Shown here piece after piece: positions 56,036 to 64,000 of a DNA stretch of 64,000 bases (the first letter of the stretch is position 1; each line of letters opens with the position of its first letter). The notes beneath the pieces are model-generated. The model was not told the origin of the DNA, made no database searches, and saw only the letters and a list, made by a program, of their open reading frames with translations. The position numbers were made by a program, and so were the translations under genes. Origin of the DNA: Methylophilus sp. (GTDB taxonomy: Bacteria > Pseudomonadota > Gammaproteobacteria > Burkholderiales > Methylophilaceae); the NCBI GenBank assembly GCA_030696695.1, contig JAUYRP010000011.1, positions 248,001 to 312,000 on the forward strand, read 5' to 3'.

Positions 56036-56062
56036 GTATCGGCATAGTTTAAGCGAACTTTA
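56036..56062 (-). promoter_or_regulatory. Sigma-28 promoter for flgM-flgN
   Basis: On the minus strand TAAAGTTC (56055-56062), 11 bases, then GCCGATAC (56036-56043): one mismatch in each box against the flagellar consensus and ideal spacing. It points at flgM. Confidence 0.8.
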
Positions 56063-56150
56063 ATCCTTTGTGATATTTTTTATTGTTATTCATCTAACAA
56101 TTAAATATTACTATAATTTATATTTAAATTCATACAGTTATATATATTAA

Positions 56151-56915
56151 CTAATAAATTACTTCAACTTTTCCACCGGTGCGGGCAATCCCTGAAACCA
56201 ACTGTCCATTCGCTACCTTCACTTGGACCACTTGCCCTTCGCTTGCTTTGGTCATAGCTTTACCTTCGGCGGACACTGAAAATCCCTGCCCATTCGACAC
56301 CACCATCACGCTTTGGCCTTGAAGCAACACGGGGCTAGTTTTGAGCATATCTTGGCGTAACACTGTGCCTGCTTTCATTGAGATATTCACGGTGCGTCCA
56401 ACGGCTTGTGCTGCATCTGTGAAAATACCCGCTGGCAACTGCGTTAAATCACCTGATTCATACATCATGTCTTGCGCTGTCACTAGTTGACCTTGTACTA
56501 ATGGCCCTGTCGCCACTAGGTATTGTGCTTGCACGCTTATCGTTGCTTGCACATAAATAGTCCATTGCGGGGCCATACAACGTACACCAACACTGGTTTT
56601 ACCCCAAGGGCGACTGCCGTTCGGCATAAACACATTAACGTCCTGACATGCCGCTAACTTGAGGTTAGGATCAATTCCGCCAGTGCTCACAGTGACCTTG
56701 CCAGGATAACCCATGGTTTGCACAGTCAAAAAATCGGTAATTTTGTCTTTTAATACAGCAAGATTTTGTTTGGTTTCAGCAGGTGTATTGATAGCAACTT
56801 TCTGGGGTGGCACGCTGGTATCCGCCAAGGCAAAGGGGCTAAGCATGAGGAAACATACCATAGGAAAAATGTTCAACTTGTTGATTTTAAACATATCTGG
56901 CTTGACATTTCGCAT
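56151..56915 (-). CDS. flgA: FlgA, P-ring assembly chaperone
   Basis: The 254-residue protein has a signal peptide (cleavage probably after PFALA, ~residue 31) and a C-terminal SAF domain (AVGRTVNISMKAGTVLRQDM ... VKVANGQLVSGIARTGGKVEV), the FlgA pattern. It helps FlgI form the P-ring in the periplasm. It is divergent from flgB, as usual. M1 is used; the methionine at residue 8 is an alternative. Confidence 0.93.
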   Translation of the reverse strand: MRNVKPDMFKINKLNIFPMVCFLMLSPFALADTSVPPQKVAINTPAETKQNLAVLKDKITDFLTVQTMGYPGKVTVSTGGIDPNLKLAACQDVNVFMPNGSRPWGKTSVGVRCMAPQWTIYVQATISVQAQYLVATGPLVQGQLVTAQDMMYESGDLTQLPAGIFTDAAQAVGRTVNISMKAGTVLRQDMLKTSPVLLQGQSVMVVSNGQGFSVSAEGKAMTKASEGQVVQVKVANGQLVSGIARTGGKVEVIY

Positions 56916-57127
56916 GACTACAACCTATTTATACACTGAATTAATGATGCATTCTACGCATTCTGCGCACAACTAAAGTGAAGAAAAGGACGGTTTTTCT
57001 CCTTTTATTTCCATCATGAAACCTCGCCCCTTGGTTTTAGACTTGCCATATGACTGATAAAAGTAAATAGACTTTGGGCCAGTGGGAGCGTGCCATTGAT
57101 AAAGTCTGTTGAATGAAAGGAATCGCG

Positions 57128-57553
57128 ATGTTGAATAAATTAGATGCAGCGTTAAGTTTTCATCAAAACGCATTAAGGGTGCGCAGCCAACGCCAGGAGG
57201 TGATCGCTGCCAACATTGCCAATGCAGACACGCCTAATTACAAAGCGCGTGATATTGATTTTAAATCAGCCATGCAACAGGCATTGGGCCAAAGTGCGCA
57301 AACCAGCGGCTCAACCGCAAACGGGATGAGCAGAACATCTGATATGCATATCAACAGCAGCACTGGCAGCAGTGCAACAGGCGCTAGTGAACCACTGTTT
57401 AGACCGATTATTCAAGGTAGTGTCGATGGCAATTCAGTGGATATGGATGTAGAGCGTAACCAGTTTGTGGATAACGGACTACGTTATGAAGCCAGTCTTA
57501 ATATGATTAACGGGCAAATTAAAAAAATGCTCACGGCCATTCAAGGTCAGTAA
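57128..57553 (+). CDS. flgB: Flagellar basal-body rod protein FlgB
   Basis: The ATG at 57128 follows AAGGA and gives 141 residues beginning MLNKLDAALSFHQNAL, with the rod-protein motif ANIANADTPNYKARDIDF (~30-50). The C-terminal helix pairs with the N-terminal one in the rod. It is first of the plus-strand flgBCDEFGHIJ operon. Confidence 0.95.
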   Translation: MLNKLDAALSFHQNALRVRSQRQEVIAANIANADTPNYKARDIDFKSAMQQALGQSAQTSGSTANGMSRTSDMHINSSTGSSATGASEPLFRPIIQGSVDGNSVDMDVERNQFVDNGLRYEASLNMINGQIKKMLTAIQGQ

Positions 57554-57576
57554 TTTTCCTTTAAAAGGAGTTTGCG

Positions 57577-57981
57577 ATGTCTTTATTTAATGTATTCAAT
57601 ATTTCTGGTTCTGCCATGAGCGCGCAATCTCAGCGCTTAAACACGGTGGCCAGTAACCTCGCCAATGCAGATAGCGCCACTAGCGCCAACGGCAAACCGT
57701 ATAAATCTAAGCAAGTAGTGTTTAGTGCCATTCCAAGTGCCAACCCTGCTGCCAGCGGCGTAAAGGTGAACAAAGTCATTGAGAACAATGCGCCACCTAA
57801 GGTGATTTTTGATCCCAAGCATCCACTCGCAGATGAAAAAGGGTATGTGACGATGCCTAACGTGAATGTGACCGAGGAAATGGTGAACATGATTTCGGCA
57901 TCACGCGCTTATCAAAACAACGTAGAAACCATGAATGCTGCAAAAACCATGCTGATGAAAACACTCAGCATCGGCCAATAA
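57577..57981 (+). CDS. flgC: Flagellar basal-body rod protein FlgC
   Basis: The 134-residue rod protein has the N-terminal motif SAMSAQSQRLNTVASNLANA and the C-terminal VTEEMVNMISASRAYQNNVE. It starts 23 bases after flgB with AAAAGGAG upstream. Confidence 0.97.
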   Translation: MSLFNVFNISGSAMSAQSQRLNTVASNLANADSATSANGKPYKSKQVVFSAIPSANPAASGVKVNKVIENNAPPKVIFDPKHPLADEKGYVTMPNVNVTEEMVNMISASRAYQNNVETMNAAKTMLMKTLSIGQ

Positions 57982-58012
57982 GCTCACGCTAGATTAATTT
58001 AAGGACACTGAC

Positions 58013-58684
58013 ATGACAACCGTACAAACTAATGCACCATCACAAACCCTACTCGATAACGTGAATGGCTCTCAAAAATCAAACACATCTAGCGTAAATG
58101 ATATTCAAGATCGCTTTATGACCTTGCTGGTCACACAAATGAAAAACCAAGACCCATTGAACCCAATGGATAACGCCCAAGTGACTAGCCAAATGGCGCA
58201 ACTATCTACCGTCACTGGTATTGATAAACTCAATGACACCATGGCAGCACTCATCTCTAGCGTGCAAGTGGGCCAATCTTACCAAGCCACCAGCATGATA
58301 GGCCACGACGTATTGGTCTCAGGCAGCAATGTTTCTACCGATGGGGCTGGCGGTTACTTTGGAGTGGAACTCCCAGTGGGCGCAGATAAATTATCTATCG
58401 CCATTAAAGACAGTGCAGGTAACACCTTACGCAATGTCGAGCTAGGCGCGCAAAGCGCTGGCACCCTCCCCCTCACATGGGATGGAAAAACCAATGATGG
58501 CAGTGTTGCCGCCAGCGGCGATTACAAAATCGAGGTCACTGCGACTATCGGCAGCCAAGCCGTTGAGGTCTCTCCATTGAGCTACGCCAAAGTATTAAGT
58601 GTTTCCAACATAAACGGCGGTATTAAGCTGAATTTAAGCAATAACAGCTCAGTGAACACCACCGATGTAAAAGAGATTTTTTAA
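58013..58684 (+). CDS. flgD: Hook-capping protein FlgD
   Basis: The 223-residue FlgD has the N-terminal MTLLVTQMKNQDPLNPMDNA motif and a FlgD Ig/Tudor-like C-terminal part (VELPVGADKLSIAIKDSAGN, LTWDGKTNDG). It caps the growing hook. AAGGA precedes the ATG. Confidence 0.96.
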   Translation: MTTVQTNAPSQTLLDNVNGSQKSNTSSVNDIQDRFMTLLVTQMKNQDPLNPMDNAQVTSQMAQLSTVTGIDKLNDTMAALISSVQVGQSYQATSMIGHDVLVSGSNVSTDGAGGYFGVELPVGADKLSIAIKDSAGNTLRNVELGAQSAGTLPLTWDGKTNDGSVAASGDYKIEVTATIGSQAVEVSPLSYAKVLSVSNINGGIKLNLSNNSSVNTTDVKEIF

Positions 58685-58741
58685 GGCCTTTATTTCAACG
58701 ATTTCGGCAAATATGTACCCGTAACAGTTTAGGAGAACAAG

Positions 58742-59965
58742 ATGAGCTTTCAACAAGGTTTAAGTGGTTTAAACGCAGCATCACAAACATTAGAAGTGAT
58801 TGGTAACAACGTTTCAAATGCCAACACAGTAGGTTTCAAGCAATCACGTGCCGAGTTTGCAGATGTATTTGCCAATTCATTGACAGGCAGCGGCACCTCA
58901 CAAATCGGTATCGGCACCAAAGTGGCTACCGTGGCACAGCAGTTTACTCAAGGCAATATTACAAGCACGAATAACCCATTGGATATCGCGATTAACGGTG
59001 GCGGATTCTTTCGTATGAGCGATGAAGGTACGATCACTTACACACGTAATGGTCAGTTTCAAATGGATAGATTTGGTTACATTGTGAACAGTCAAGGCAA
59101 CCGTTTAACTGGTTACTCTGCAGATTCAGCGGGTGTACTCTCTACTGGCGCGCCAACAGAGCTCAATATTAATACATCTGATTTACAACCAACTGCATCG
59201 ACAGAAGTCGAGGGCGTCGTCAATTTGGATTCAAGAAATACCGCGCTGACTGCAGCGGGTTTTGATCCAGCTGACCCAACTACTTATCATAACTCTAGCG
59301 CTGTGACAGTATTTGATAGCTTAGGTAACGCACATAATATTCAAAGCTTTTTTGTAAAAACTGGTGCTGGCACATGGGACGTATTTACTACAGCGGATGG
59401 CGTACCAACGACAGTACTGCCTGCGCCAACTTCAACCCTTACATTTAATGGCACTGGTGTAGGCCCTACCTCAGTGCCCGCATTACCAACGGTAAACTTT
59501 ACACCGACTACCGGTGCTAGCCCTGTTTCACTCACTATTGATTACACTGATAGTACACAGTTTGGTTCTAACTTCAGTGTTAACTCCATCTCTCAAGATG
59601 GCTACTCATCTGGCCGCTTGTCTGGCTTTAGCACCAGCAACGATGGCATGATTATCGGTCGTTACACCAACGGTCAATCGCGCGTGTTAGGTCAAGTAGT
59701 GTTAGCCAACTTTGTCAATCCTAATGGTTTGCAATCATTAGGCGGCAACGCTTGGGCCGAGAGCGGCACCTCTGGCGACCCATTGGTTGGCCCACCAAAC
59801 ACTGGCGGCTTTGGCGTATTGCAATCCTCAGCGATTGAAGACTCTAACGTGGATTTGACTGCGGAATTGGTCAATATGATTACGGCACAACGTGTATACC
59901 AAGCCAATGCGCAAACCATTAAAACACAAGACCAAGTCTTACAAACCTTGGTGAACTTACGCTAG
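58742..59965 (+). CDS. flgE: Hook protein FlgE
   Basis: The 407-residue hook protein has the N-terminal LNAASQTLEVIGNNVSNANT motif, a variable middle domain rich in Thr/Ser/Pro (~150-290) and the C-terminal ELVNMITAQRVYQANAQT. AGGAG lies before the ATG. Confidence 0.97.
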   Translation: MSFQQGLSGLNAASQTLEVIGNNVSNANTVGFKQSRAEFADVFANSLTGSGTSQIGIGTKVATVAQQFTQGNITSTNNPLDIAINGGGFFRMSDEGTITYTRNGQFQMDRFGYIVNSQGNRLTGYSADSAGVLSTGAPTELNINTSDLQPTASTEVEGVVNLDSRNTALTAAGFDPADPTTYHNSSAVTVFDSLGNAHNIQSFFVKTGAGTWDVFTTADGVPTTVLPAPTSTLTFNGTGVGPTSVPALPTVNFTPTTGASPVSLTIDYTDSTQFGSNFSVNSISQDGYSSGRLSGFSTSNDGMIIGRYTNGQSRVLGQVVLANFVNPNGLQSLGGNAWAESGTSGDPLVGPPNTGGFGVLQSSAIEDSNVDLTAELVNMITAQRVYQANAQTIKTQDQVLQTLVNLR

Positions 59966-60157
59966 TTTAACTAGTAGAAATCACCGATGAAAGTAAATAA
60001 AAGATATCTGCATCACGCAACGAGCGCAACAAAGACAAGGAAAAAATTGGCAAAAAACCGGAATTTATATCAAATAAATGAGGATTTTGCGGTAATTTTT
60101 AACACAGTATTTGCAAGCGCAGTAGAGATGCGGGTGTCTTTTTAGGGAGTAGAAATA

Positions 60158-60898
60158 ATGGACAGAATGATCTACACCGCCATGACTGGCGCAAAACATA
60201 TCCTGGAACAACAGGCGACGACAGCGCATAACCTCGCCAACTCCACCTCTACTGGCTTTAAAGCCCAAGTGGATTCATTCCGCGCTGTACCTGTGATTGG
60301 TCAAGGCTTACCTACCCGCGCATTTGTTGTAGATGCCACGGTGGGCGCAGACTTTAATTCTGGTGCTATAGAACACACTGGCCGCGCATTGGATGTTGCC
60401 ATTCAAGGCGATGGTTGGCTTGCAGTACAACGCCCAGATGGCTCCGAAGGCTATACCCGCAATGGTGCACTTAAACTGAATGAAAACGGTGTATTACAAA
60501 CTTCAAGTGGATTAACGGTGTTGGGCGATGGTGGCCCCATCAGCATTCCACCTAATGTATCGATCACTATTGGTAAAGATGGCACCATTTCTTCTGTTGC
60601 AGATGAGTCTGTCCCTGGACCAACCAATGTCATTGGCCGTTTAAAACTGGTCAACCCTGATACGGCCAACTTAAAACGCTCTGAAGAAGGTTTGTTTGTC
60701 ACTAAAAACGGTGCCCTACCAGAAGCAGATGCCAGTGTGAGCGTGGTAAGTGGCGCACTCGAAAGCAGCAACGTGAATGTGGTAGATGCCATGGTCAACA
60801 TGATTAGTTTGGCAAGACAGTTCGACATGCAGATGAAATTAGTACAGAGCGCTGAGAATAACGCCAATAAAGCCAGTCAACTCTTCAATATGAGTTAG
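60158..60898 (+). CDS. flgF: Flagellar rod protein FlgF
   Basis: The 246-residue proximal-rod protein has the N-terminal TAHNLANSTSTGFKAQVDSF motif and C-terminal VDAMVNMISLARQFDMQMKL. AGGGAG precedes the ATG. The 192 bases from flgE hold no ORF; a CTAGTT/AACTAG palindrome marks the flgE end and an internal promoter is possible. Confidence 0.96.
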   Translation: MDRMIYTAMTGAKHILEQQATTAHNLANSTSTGFKAQVDSFRAVPVIGQGLPTRAFVVDATVGADFNSGAIEHTGRALDVAIQGDGWLAVQRPDGSEGYTRNGALKLNENGVLQTSSGLTVLGDGGPISIPPNVSITIGKDGTISSVADESVPGPTNVIGRLKLVNPDTANLKRSEEGLFVTKNGALPEADASVSVVSGALESSNVNVVDAMVNMISLARQFDMQMKLVQSAENNANKASQLFNMS

Positions 60899-60966
60899 TA
60901 AAGCCTGTATTACCATGGTGGTAAGGTTAAGCAAATTGCTTATAACGCTATGCGAAAGGATACATC

Positions 60967-61749
60967 ATGATACGCTCGCTATGGATCTCCAAAACTGGGC
61001 TTGATGCGCAACAAACACAAATGGACGTGATTGCCAATAACTTGGCCAACGTCAGCACCAGCGGGTTTAAACGCTCACGCGCGGTATTCGAAGATTTGCT
61101 CTATCAAAACATACGCCAGCCCGGTGCACAATCTTCACAACAAACCCAATTACCTTCTGGCTTACAGTTGGGCACTGGCGTAAAACCAGTAGCCACAGAG
61201 CGCATTTTCACGCAGGGTAACTTACAACTCACGGGCAATGACAAAGACGTGGCGATTCAAGGCCAAGGTTTTTTCCAAGTATTGCTCCCAGATGGTACTA
61301 CTGCGTATACCCGTGATGGTTCTTTCCAAATGGATAATCAAGGTCAACTGGTGACATCCAGCGGTTTTCCCGTGCAACCCGCCATTATTATTCCACCCAA
61401 TGCGCAAAGTTTAACCATTGGGCGTGATGGCGTAGTGTCTATAACCACTGCTGGTTCAAATGCTTCGACACAAATTGGCTCGCTGCAGCTTTCTACCTTT
61501 ATTAATCCAGCCGGTTTAATGTCTAAAGGTGAAAACCTATACGTAGAAACGGCTGCTTCTGGGAATGCTAGCAACAACAACCCTGGTGCCAATGGTGCTG
61601 GCTTGCTGACACAAGGCTATGTGGAAACTTCTAACGTGAATGTAGTGGAAGAATTAGTGAATATGATTCAAACGCAACGTGCTTATGAAATCAACAGTAA
61701 AGCTATTACTACTTCTGACCAAATGCTACAAAAACTCACGCAAATGTAA
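60967..61749 (+). CDS. flgG: Flagellar distal rod protein FlgG
   Basis: The 260-residue FlgG has [20 protein letters not shown] at the N-terminus and [20 protein letters not shown] at the C-terminus, both diagnostic. GAAAGGA lies before the ATG. Confidence 0.97.
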   Translation: MIRSLWISKTGLDAQQTQMDVIANNLANVSTSGFKRSRAVFEDLLYQNIRQPGAQSSQQTQLPSGLQLGTGVKPVATERIFTQGNLQLTGNDKDVAIQGQGFFQVLLPDGTTAYTRDGSFQMDNQGQLVTSSGFPVQPAIIIPPNAQSLTIGRDGVVSITTAGSNASTQIGSLQLSTFINPAGLMSKGENLYVETAASGNASNNNPGANGAGLLTQGYVETSNVNVVEELVNMIQTQRAYEINSKAITTSDQMLQKLTQM

Positions 61750-61778
61750 TGGTTGTTTCACTAGTTAGCGAGACGGAT

Positions 61779-62438
61779 ATGAACAAGTTATTGAAATATG
61801 GATGGTTGATAGTAACGGTTGCGGTATTAGGCGCATGTTCAATTACGCCTAGTACCATTGTGCAACAACCTATGTCAGCCAGATCCCAAGCGGCCGCGAC
61901 TCCGCCAAAATCGGGGGCAATTTTTAATCAAGCGGCATACCGTCCATTATTTGAAGATCGCCGTCCACGCTACGTGGGTGACACCGTGACTGTCACCATT
62001 GCAGAAAATACGTCTGCCACTAAAGCGGGCGGTAGCTCTGCCAGTAAAGATGGCGAAGTAGATGGCTCTATCTCCTCTTTCTTGGGTAAAGCCGTGCCTA
62101 AAGCAAGCTTCTCAGCAAATTCATCTAGTAGCTATCAAGATAAAGCCGCAGCCAATTCCAGCAATGCCTTTAATGGTGCTGTAACAGCCACTGTAATTGA
62201 AGTATTGCCCAATGGCTTCTTAGTGGTGAGTGGTGAAAAACAAATTTCATTGGATAAAGGCACAGAGTTTGTGCGCTTCTCTGGCGTGGTCAACCCAGAC
62301 ACCATTACGATTGGTAATGTAGTGAGTTCTACCAAAATTGCCGATGCGCGTGTTGAGTACCGTACCAACAGCAAAATTGATGCTGCAGAGATTGCATCAA
62401 TGTTTGCCCGTTTCTTCTTGAGTATCAGTGCGTTATAG
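61779..62438 (+). CDS. flgH: Flagellar L-ring lipoprotein FlgH
   Basis: I use the ATG at 61779 so that the signal peptide begins MNKLLKYGW and ends in the lipobox VLGAC (Cys ~20). A longer reading from 61749 overlaps the flgG stop and lacks a ribosome site. The FlgH domain (PLFEDRRPRYVGDTVTVTIA ... VVSGEKQISLDKGTEFVRFS) follows; about 220 residues. It forms the outer-membrane L-ring. Confidence 0.95.
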   Translation: MNKLLKYGWLIVTVAVLGACSITPSTIVQQPMSARSQAAATPPKSGAIFNQAAYRPLFEDRRPRYVGDTVTVTIAENTSATKAGGSSASKDGEVDGSISSFLGKAVPKASFSANSSSSYQDKAAANSSNAFNGAVTATVIEVLPNGFLVVSGEKQISLDKGTEFVRFSGVVNPDTITIGNVVSSTKIADARVEYRTNSKIDAAEIASMFARFFLSISAL

Positions 62439-62447
62439 GAGCTTTTA

Positions 62448-63590
62448 ATGTCTTTTCAATATCGCAAACATAGTCAGCAGATTGTGAATACCCGAGCACT
62501 TTTAATGTGCTTGTTGACCATGTTCAGTGTTTTACTCAGCCCATCTGCACAAGCCGAACGTCTGAAAGACATCACCTCGATTCAAGGGGTACGTAGTAAC
62601 CAACTCATTGGGTATGGTTTGGTGGTTGGCTTAGATGGCACCGGCGACCAGACAATTCAAACCCCTTTTACGGTGCAAAGCATTATCAGCATGATGCAAC
62701 AAATGGGGGTGAACTTACCACCAGGCACCAATTTACAATTGAAAAATGTAGCCTCAGTCATGGTCACCAGTAGCTTGCCCGCCTTTGCGCAACCAGGCCA
62801 AACCTTAGATGTGACCGTGTCTTCGATGGGTAATGCCAAGAGTTTACGTGGGGGCACATTGCTCATGACACCGCTCAAAGGTGCTGATGGCCAAGTGTAT
62901 GCCATTTCACAAGGCAATTTAGTAGTAGGTGGCGTGGGTGCTTCCGCCAACGGTACGCAAACACAAATTAACCATTTAAGCGTGGGTAGAATCTCCGAAG
63001 GGGCGACGGTTGAACGTGCCCTACCCAACCCGATCAGTCAAAACGGCAGTTTTAATTTAGAACTGAAAGAAAGTGACTTTTCTACCGCGTCATTAGTGGT
63101 GGATGCAATCAATGGTCGTTTTGGCAAAAATACAGCATTTGCAGAAGATGGTCGCGTGATTAAAGTCAATGCACCAGAGAATACCAGCCGTGTTGCATTC
63201 TTAGCTTCACTAGAAGCCATTAATGTCTCGCCATCTGCCACACCAGCCAAAATCATCTTGAATGCACGTACTGGCTCAGTGGTGATGAATAAAGCCGTCA
63301 CATTAGATAGCTGCGCCGTGTCACATGGCAACCTATCTGTGGTGATCAATACAGCACCTGTGATTAGCCAACCTGGGGCATTCTCTGATGGCACCACGGT
63401 ATCTACAGCAGTTTCGCAAATCGATATCACCAAAGAGCCAGGCAAAGTACTGAAATTAAACAGCGGCGCAAACTTAGCGGATGTGGTGAAAGCATTGAAT
63501 GCGATTGGTGCCACACCCCAAGATTTATTAGCAATATTGCAAGCGATGAAAGCTGCGGGTGCTCTACGCGCAGAACTCGAGATTATCTAA
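62448..63590 (+). CDS. flgI: Flagellar P-ring protein FlgI
   Basis: The 380-residue FlgI has a signal peptide (cleavage after SAQA, ~residue 36) and the typical RLKDITSIQGVRSNQLIGYG start of the mature protein. TAGGAG precedes the ATG, nine bases after flgH. It forms the periplasmic P-ring with help of FlgA. Confidence 0.97.
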   Translation: MSFQYRKHSQQIVNTRALLMCLLTMFSVLLSPSAQAERLKDITSIQGVRSNQLIGYGLVVGLDGTGDQTIQTPFTVQSIISMMQQMGVNLPPGTNLQLKNVASVMVTSSLPAFAQPGQTLDVTVSSMGNAKSLRGGTLLMTPLKGADGQVYAISQGNLVVGGVGASANGTQTQINHLSVGRISEGATVERALPNPISQNGSFNLELKESDFSTASLVVDAINGRFGKNTAFAEDGRVIKVNAPENTSRVAFLASLEAINVSPSATPAKIILNARTGSVVMNKAVTLDSCAVSHGNLSVVINTAPVISQPGAFSDGTTVSTAVSQIDITKEPGKVLKLNSGANLADVVKALNAIGATPQDLLAILQAMKAAGALRAELEII

Positions 63591-63591
63591 C

Positions 63592-64000
63592 ATGGTCAAC
63601 GGTGCCGATTTAACTGGGAAAGTGGCATTTGATGCCAACAGCCTAAATCAGCTTAAACAAGCGGCTAAAGAAAATTCGCCTGAAGCGCTGAAAGCGGTAG
63701 CCAAACAATTTGAATCCATCATGATGAACATGATGATGAAAAGCATGCGTGAGGCCAGTCCTCAAGATGGCGTGTTTGATAACGAGCAAAGCAAGATGTT
63801 TACTTCGATGCTGGATCAGCAACTGAGTAGCAATTTAAGTGCGAAAGGTTTGGGTTTGGCCGATGTCTTAGTGAGACAGCTCAGCAAATCTACACAAACT
63901 GCAATGGATAACGTTGGACAAGCGCTGGACCAAGTGCCCGCAGCCGCCAGTGATTTGGTCGATAGTTTGATTGCTCCGCATTTTTCAAATACATCAGATA
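63592..64000 (+). CDS. flgJ: FlgJ, rod-binding domain, 3' end beyond the window
   Basis: The frame opens at the ATG at 63592, two bases after flgI, and runs off the window. The visible 136 residues contain the rod-cap domain (VAKQFESIMMNMMMKSMREA; FDNEQSKMFTSMLDQQLSSN). Whether a C-terminal muramidase domain is present, as in most beta- and gammaproteobacterial FlgJ, cannot be seen. Confidence 0.93.
   Translation, partial: MVNGADLTGKVAFDANSLNQLKQAAKENSPEALKAVAKQFESIMMNMMMKSMREASPQDGVFDNEQSKMFTSMLDQQLSSNLSAKGLGLADVLVRQLSKSTQTAMDNVGQALDQVPAAASDLVDSLIAPHFSNTSD

Noticed and set aside
57040..57070. ACTGATAA box upstream of flgB
   Set aside because: No TAAA at the -35 distance; flgB is expected to be an FlhDC-type class 2 operon.
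1..64000. CRISPR arrays, insertion sequences, prophage genes and integrase attachment sites
   Set aside because: No regularly spaced repeats, transposase or integrase genes, or terminal repeats were seen; the holin-family gene at 308 is a chromosomal YqjE-type gene.

Overview
The window looks like chromosome from a motile, moderately AT-rich betaproteobacterium, most likely a methylotroph of the Methylophilaceae (Methylotenera/Methylovorus type). The reasons are an FlhDC master regulator with a betaproteobacterial set of flagellar and chemotaxis genes, several NnrS/RND-type accessory genes, and a clear formaldehyde-activating-enzyme (Fae) homologue. The assignment rests on gene content read by eye, not on a database search.

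Layout. 1-7 kb: small stress and envelope genes (an ElaB/YqjD-YqjE-YqjK-like trio, a Crp-type regulator, an NnrS protein, a PRC-barrel protein, a DedA protein, a CsbD-like protein), a tiny lysine-rich ORF and a decayed gene. 7.4-13.9 kb: a TetR-controlled tripartite RND efflux operon with a duplicated palindromic operator. 14-17.7 kb: tRNA-Ser(GGA), a membrane class III adenylate cyclase, and an aldehyde dehydrogenase followed by a DUF779 protein. 17.7-42.3 kb: a long minus-strand chemotaxis/motility block. In transcription order it runs flhD, flhC, a membrane methyltransferase, motA, motB, a CheZ-like gene, cheY, cheA, cheW, four large chemoreceptors interspersed with two small ORFs, the fae homologue, cheR, cheD, cheB, a second cheY and cheZ. 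42.9-50.8 kb: plus-strand flhB-flhA-flhF-flhG-like-fliA-motC-motD. 50.7-54.9 kb: a six-PAS/GAF/GGDEF/EAL protein. 55.1-64 kb: flgN, flgM and flgA on the minus strand, then flgBCDEFGHI and the start of flgJ on the plus strand.

How it works together. FlhDC would start the flagellar cascade. FliA and FlgM form the late-gene checkpoint, and good sigma-28 promoters are visible in front of flgM and the cheY-cheZ pair, with a third candidate in the flhB leader. Receptors signal through CheW and CheA to two CheY proteins. CheR, CheB and CheD adapt the receptors, three of which carry a C-terminal WEEF tether. CheZ, and perhaps a second CheZ-like protein, end the signal. Two stator pairs (MotAB and MotCD) could drive the motor.

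The most unusual points are a Fae homologue with a C-terminal extension inside the chemotaxis operon, which suggests a link between one-carbon (formaldehyde) metabolism and taxis; an FlhG-like protein that keeps the FlhF-activating helix but has lost its ATPase signature; a second CheZ-like protein; and a one-residue deletion in the signalling helix of one receptor.
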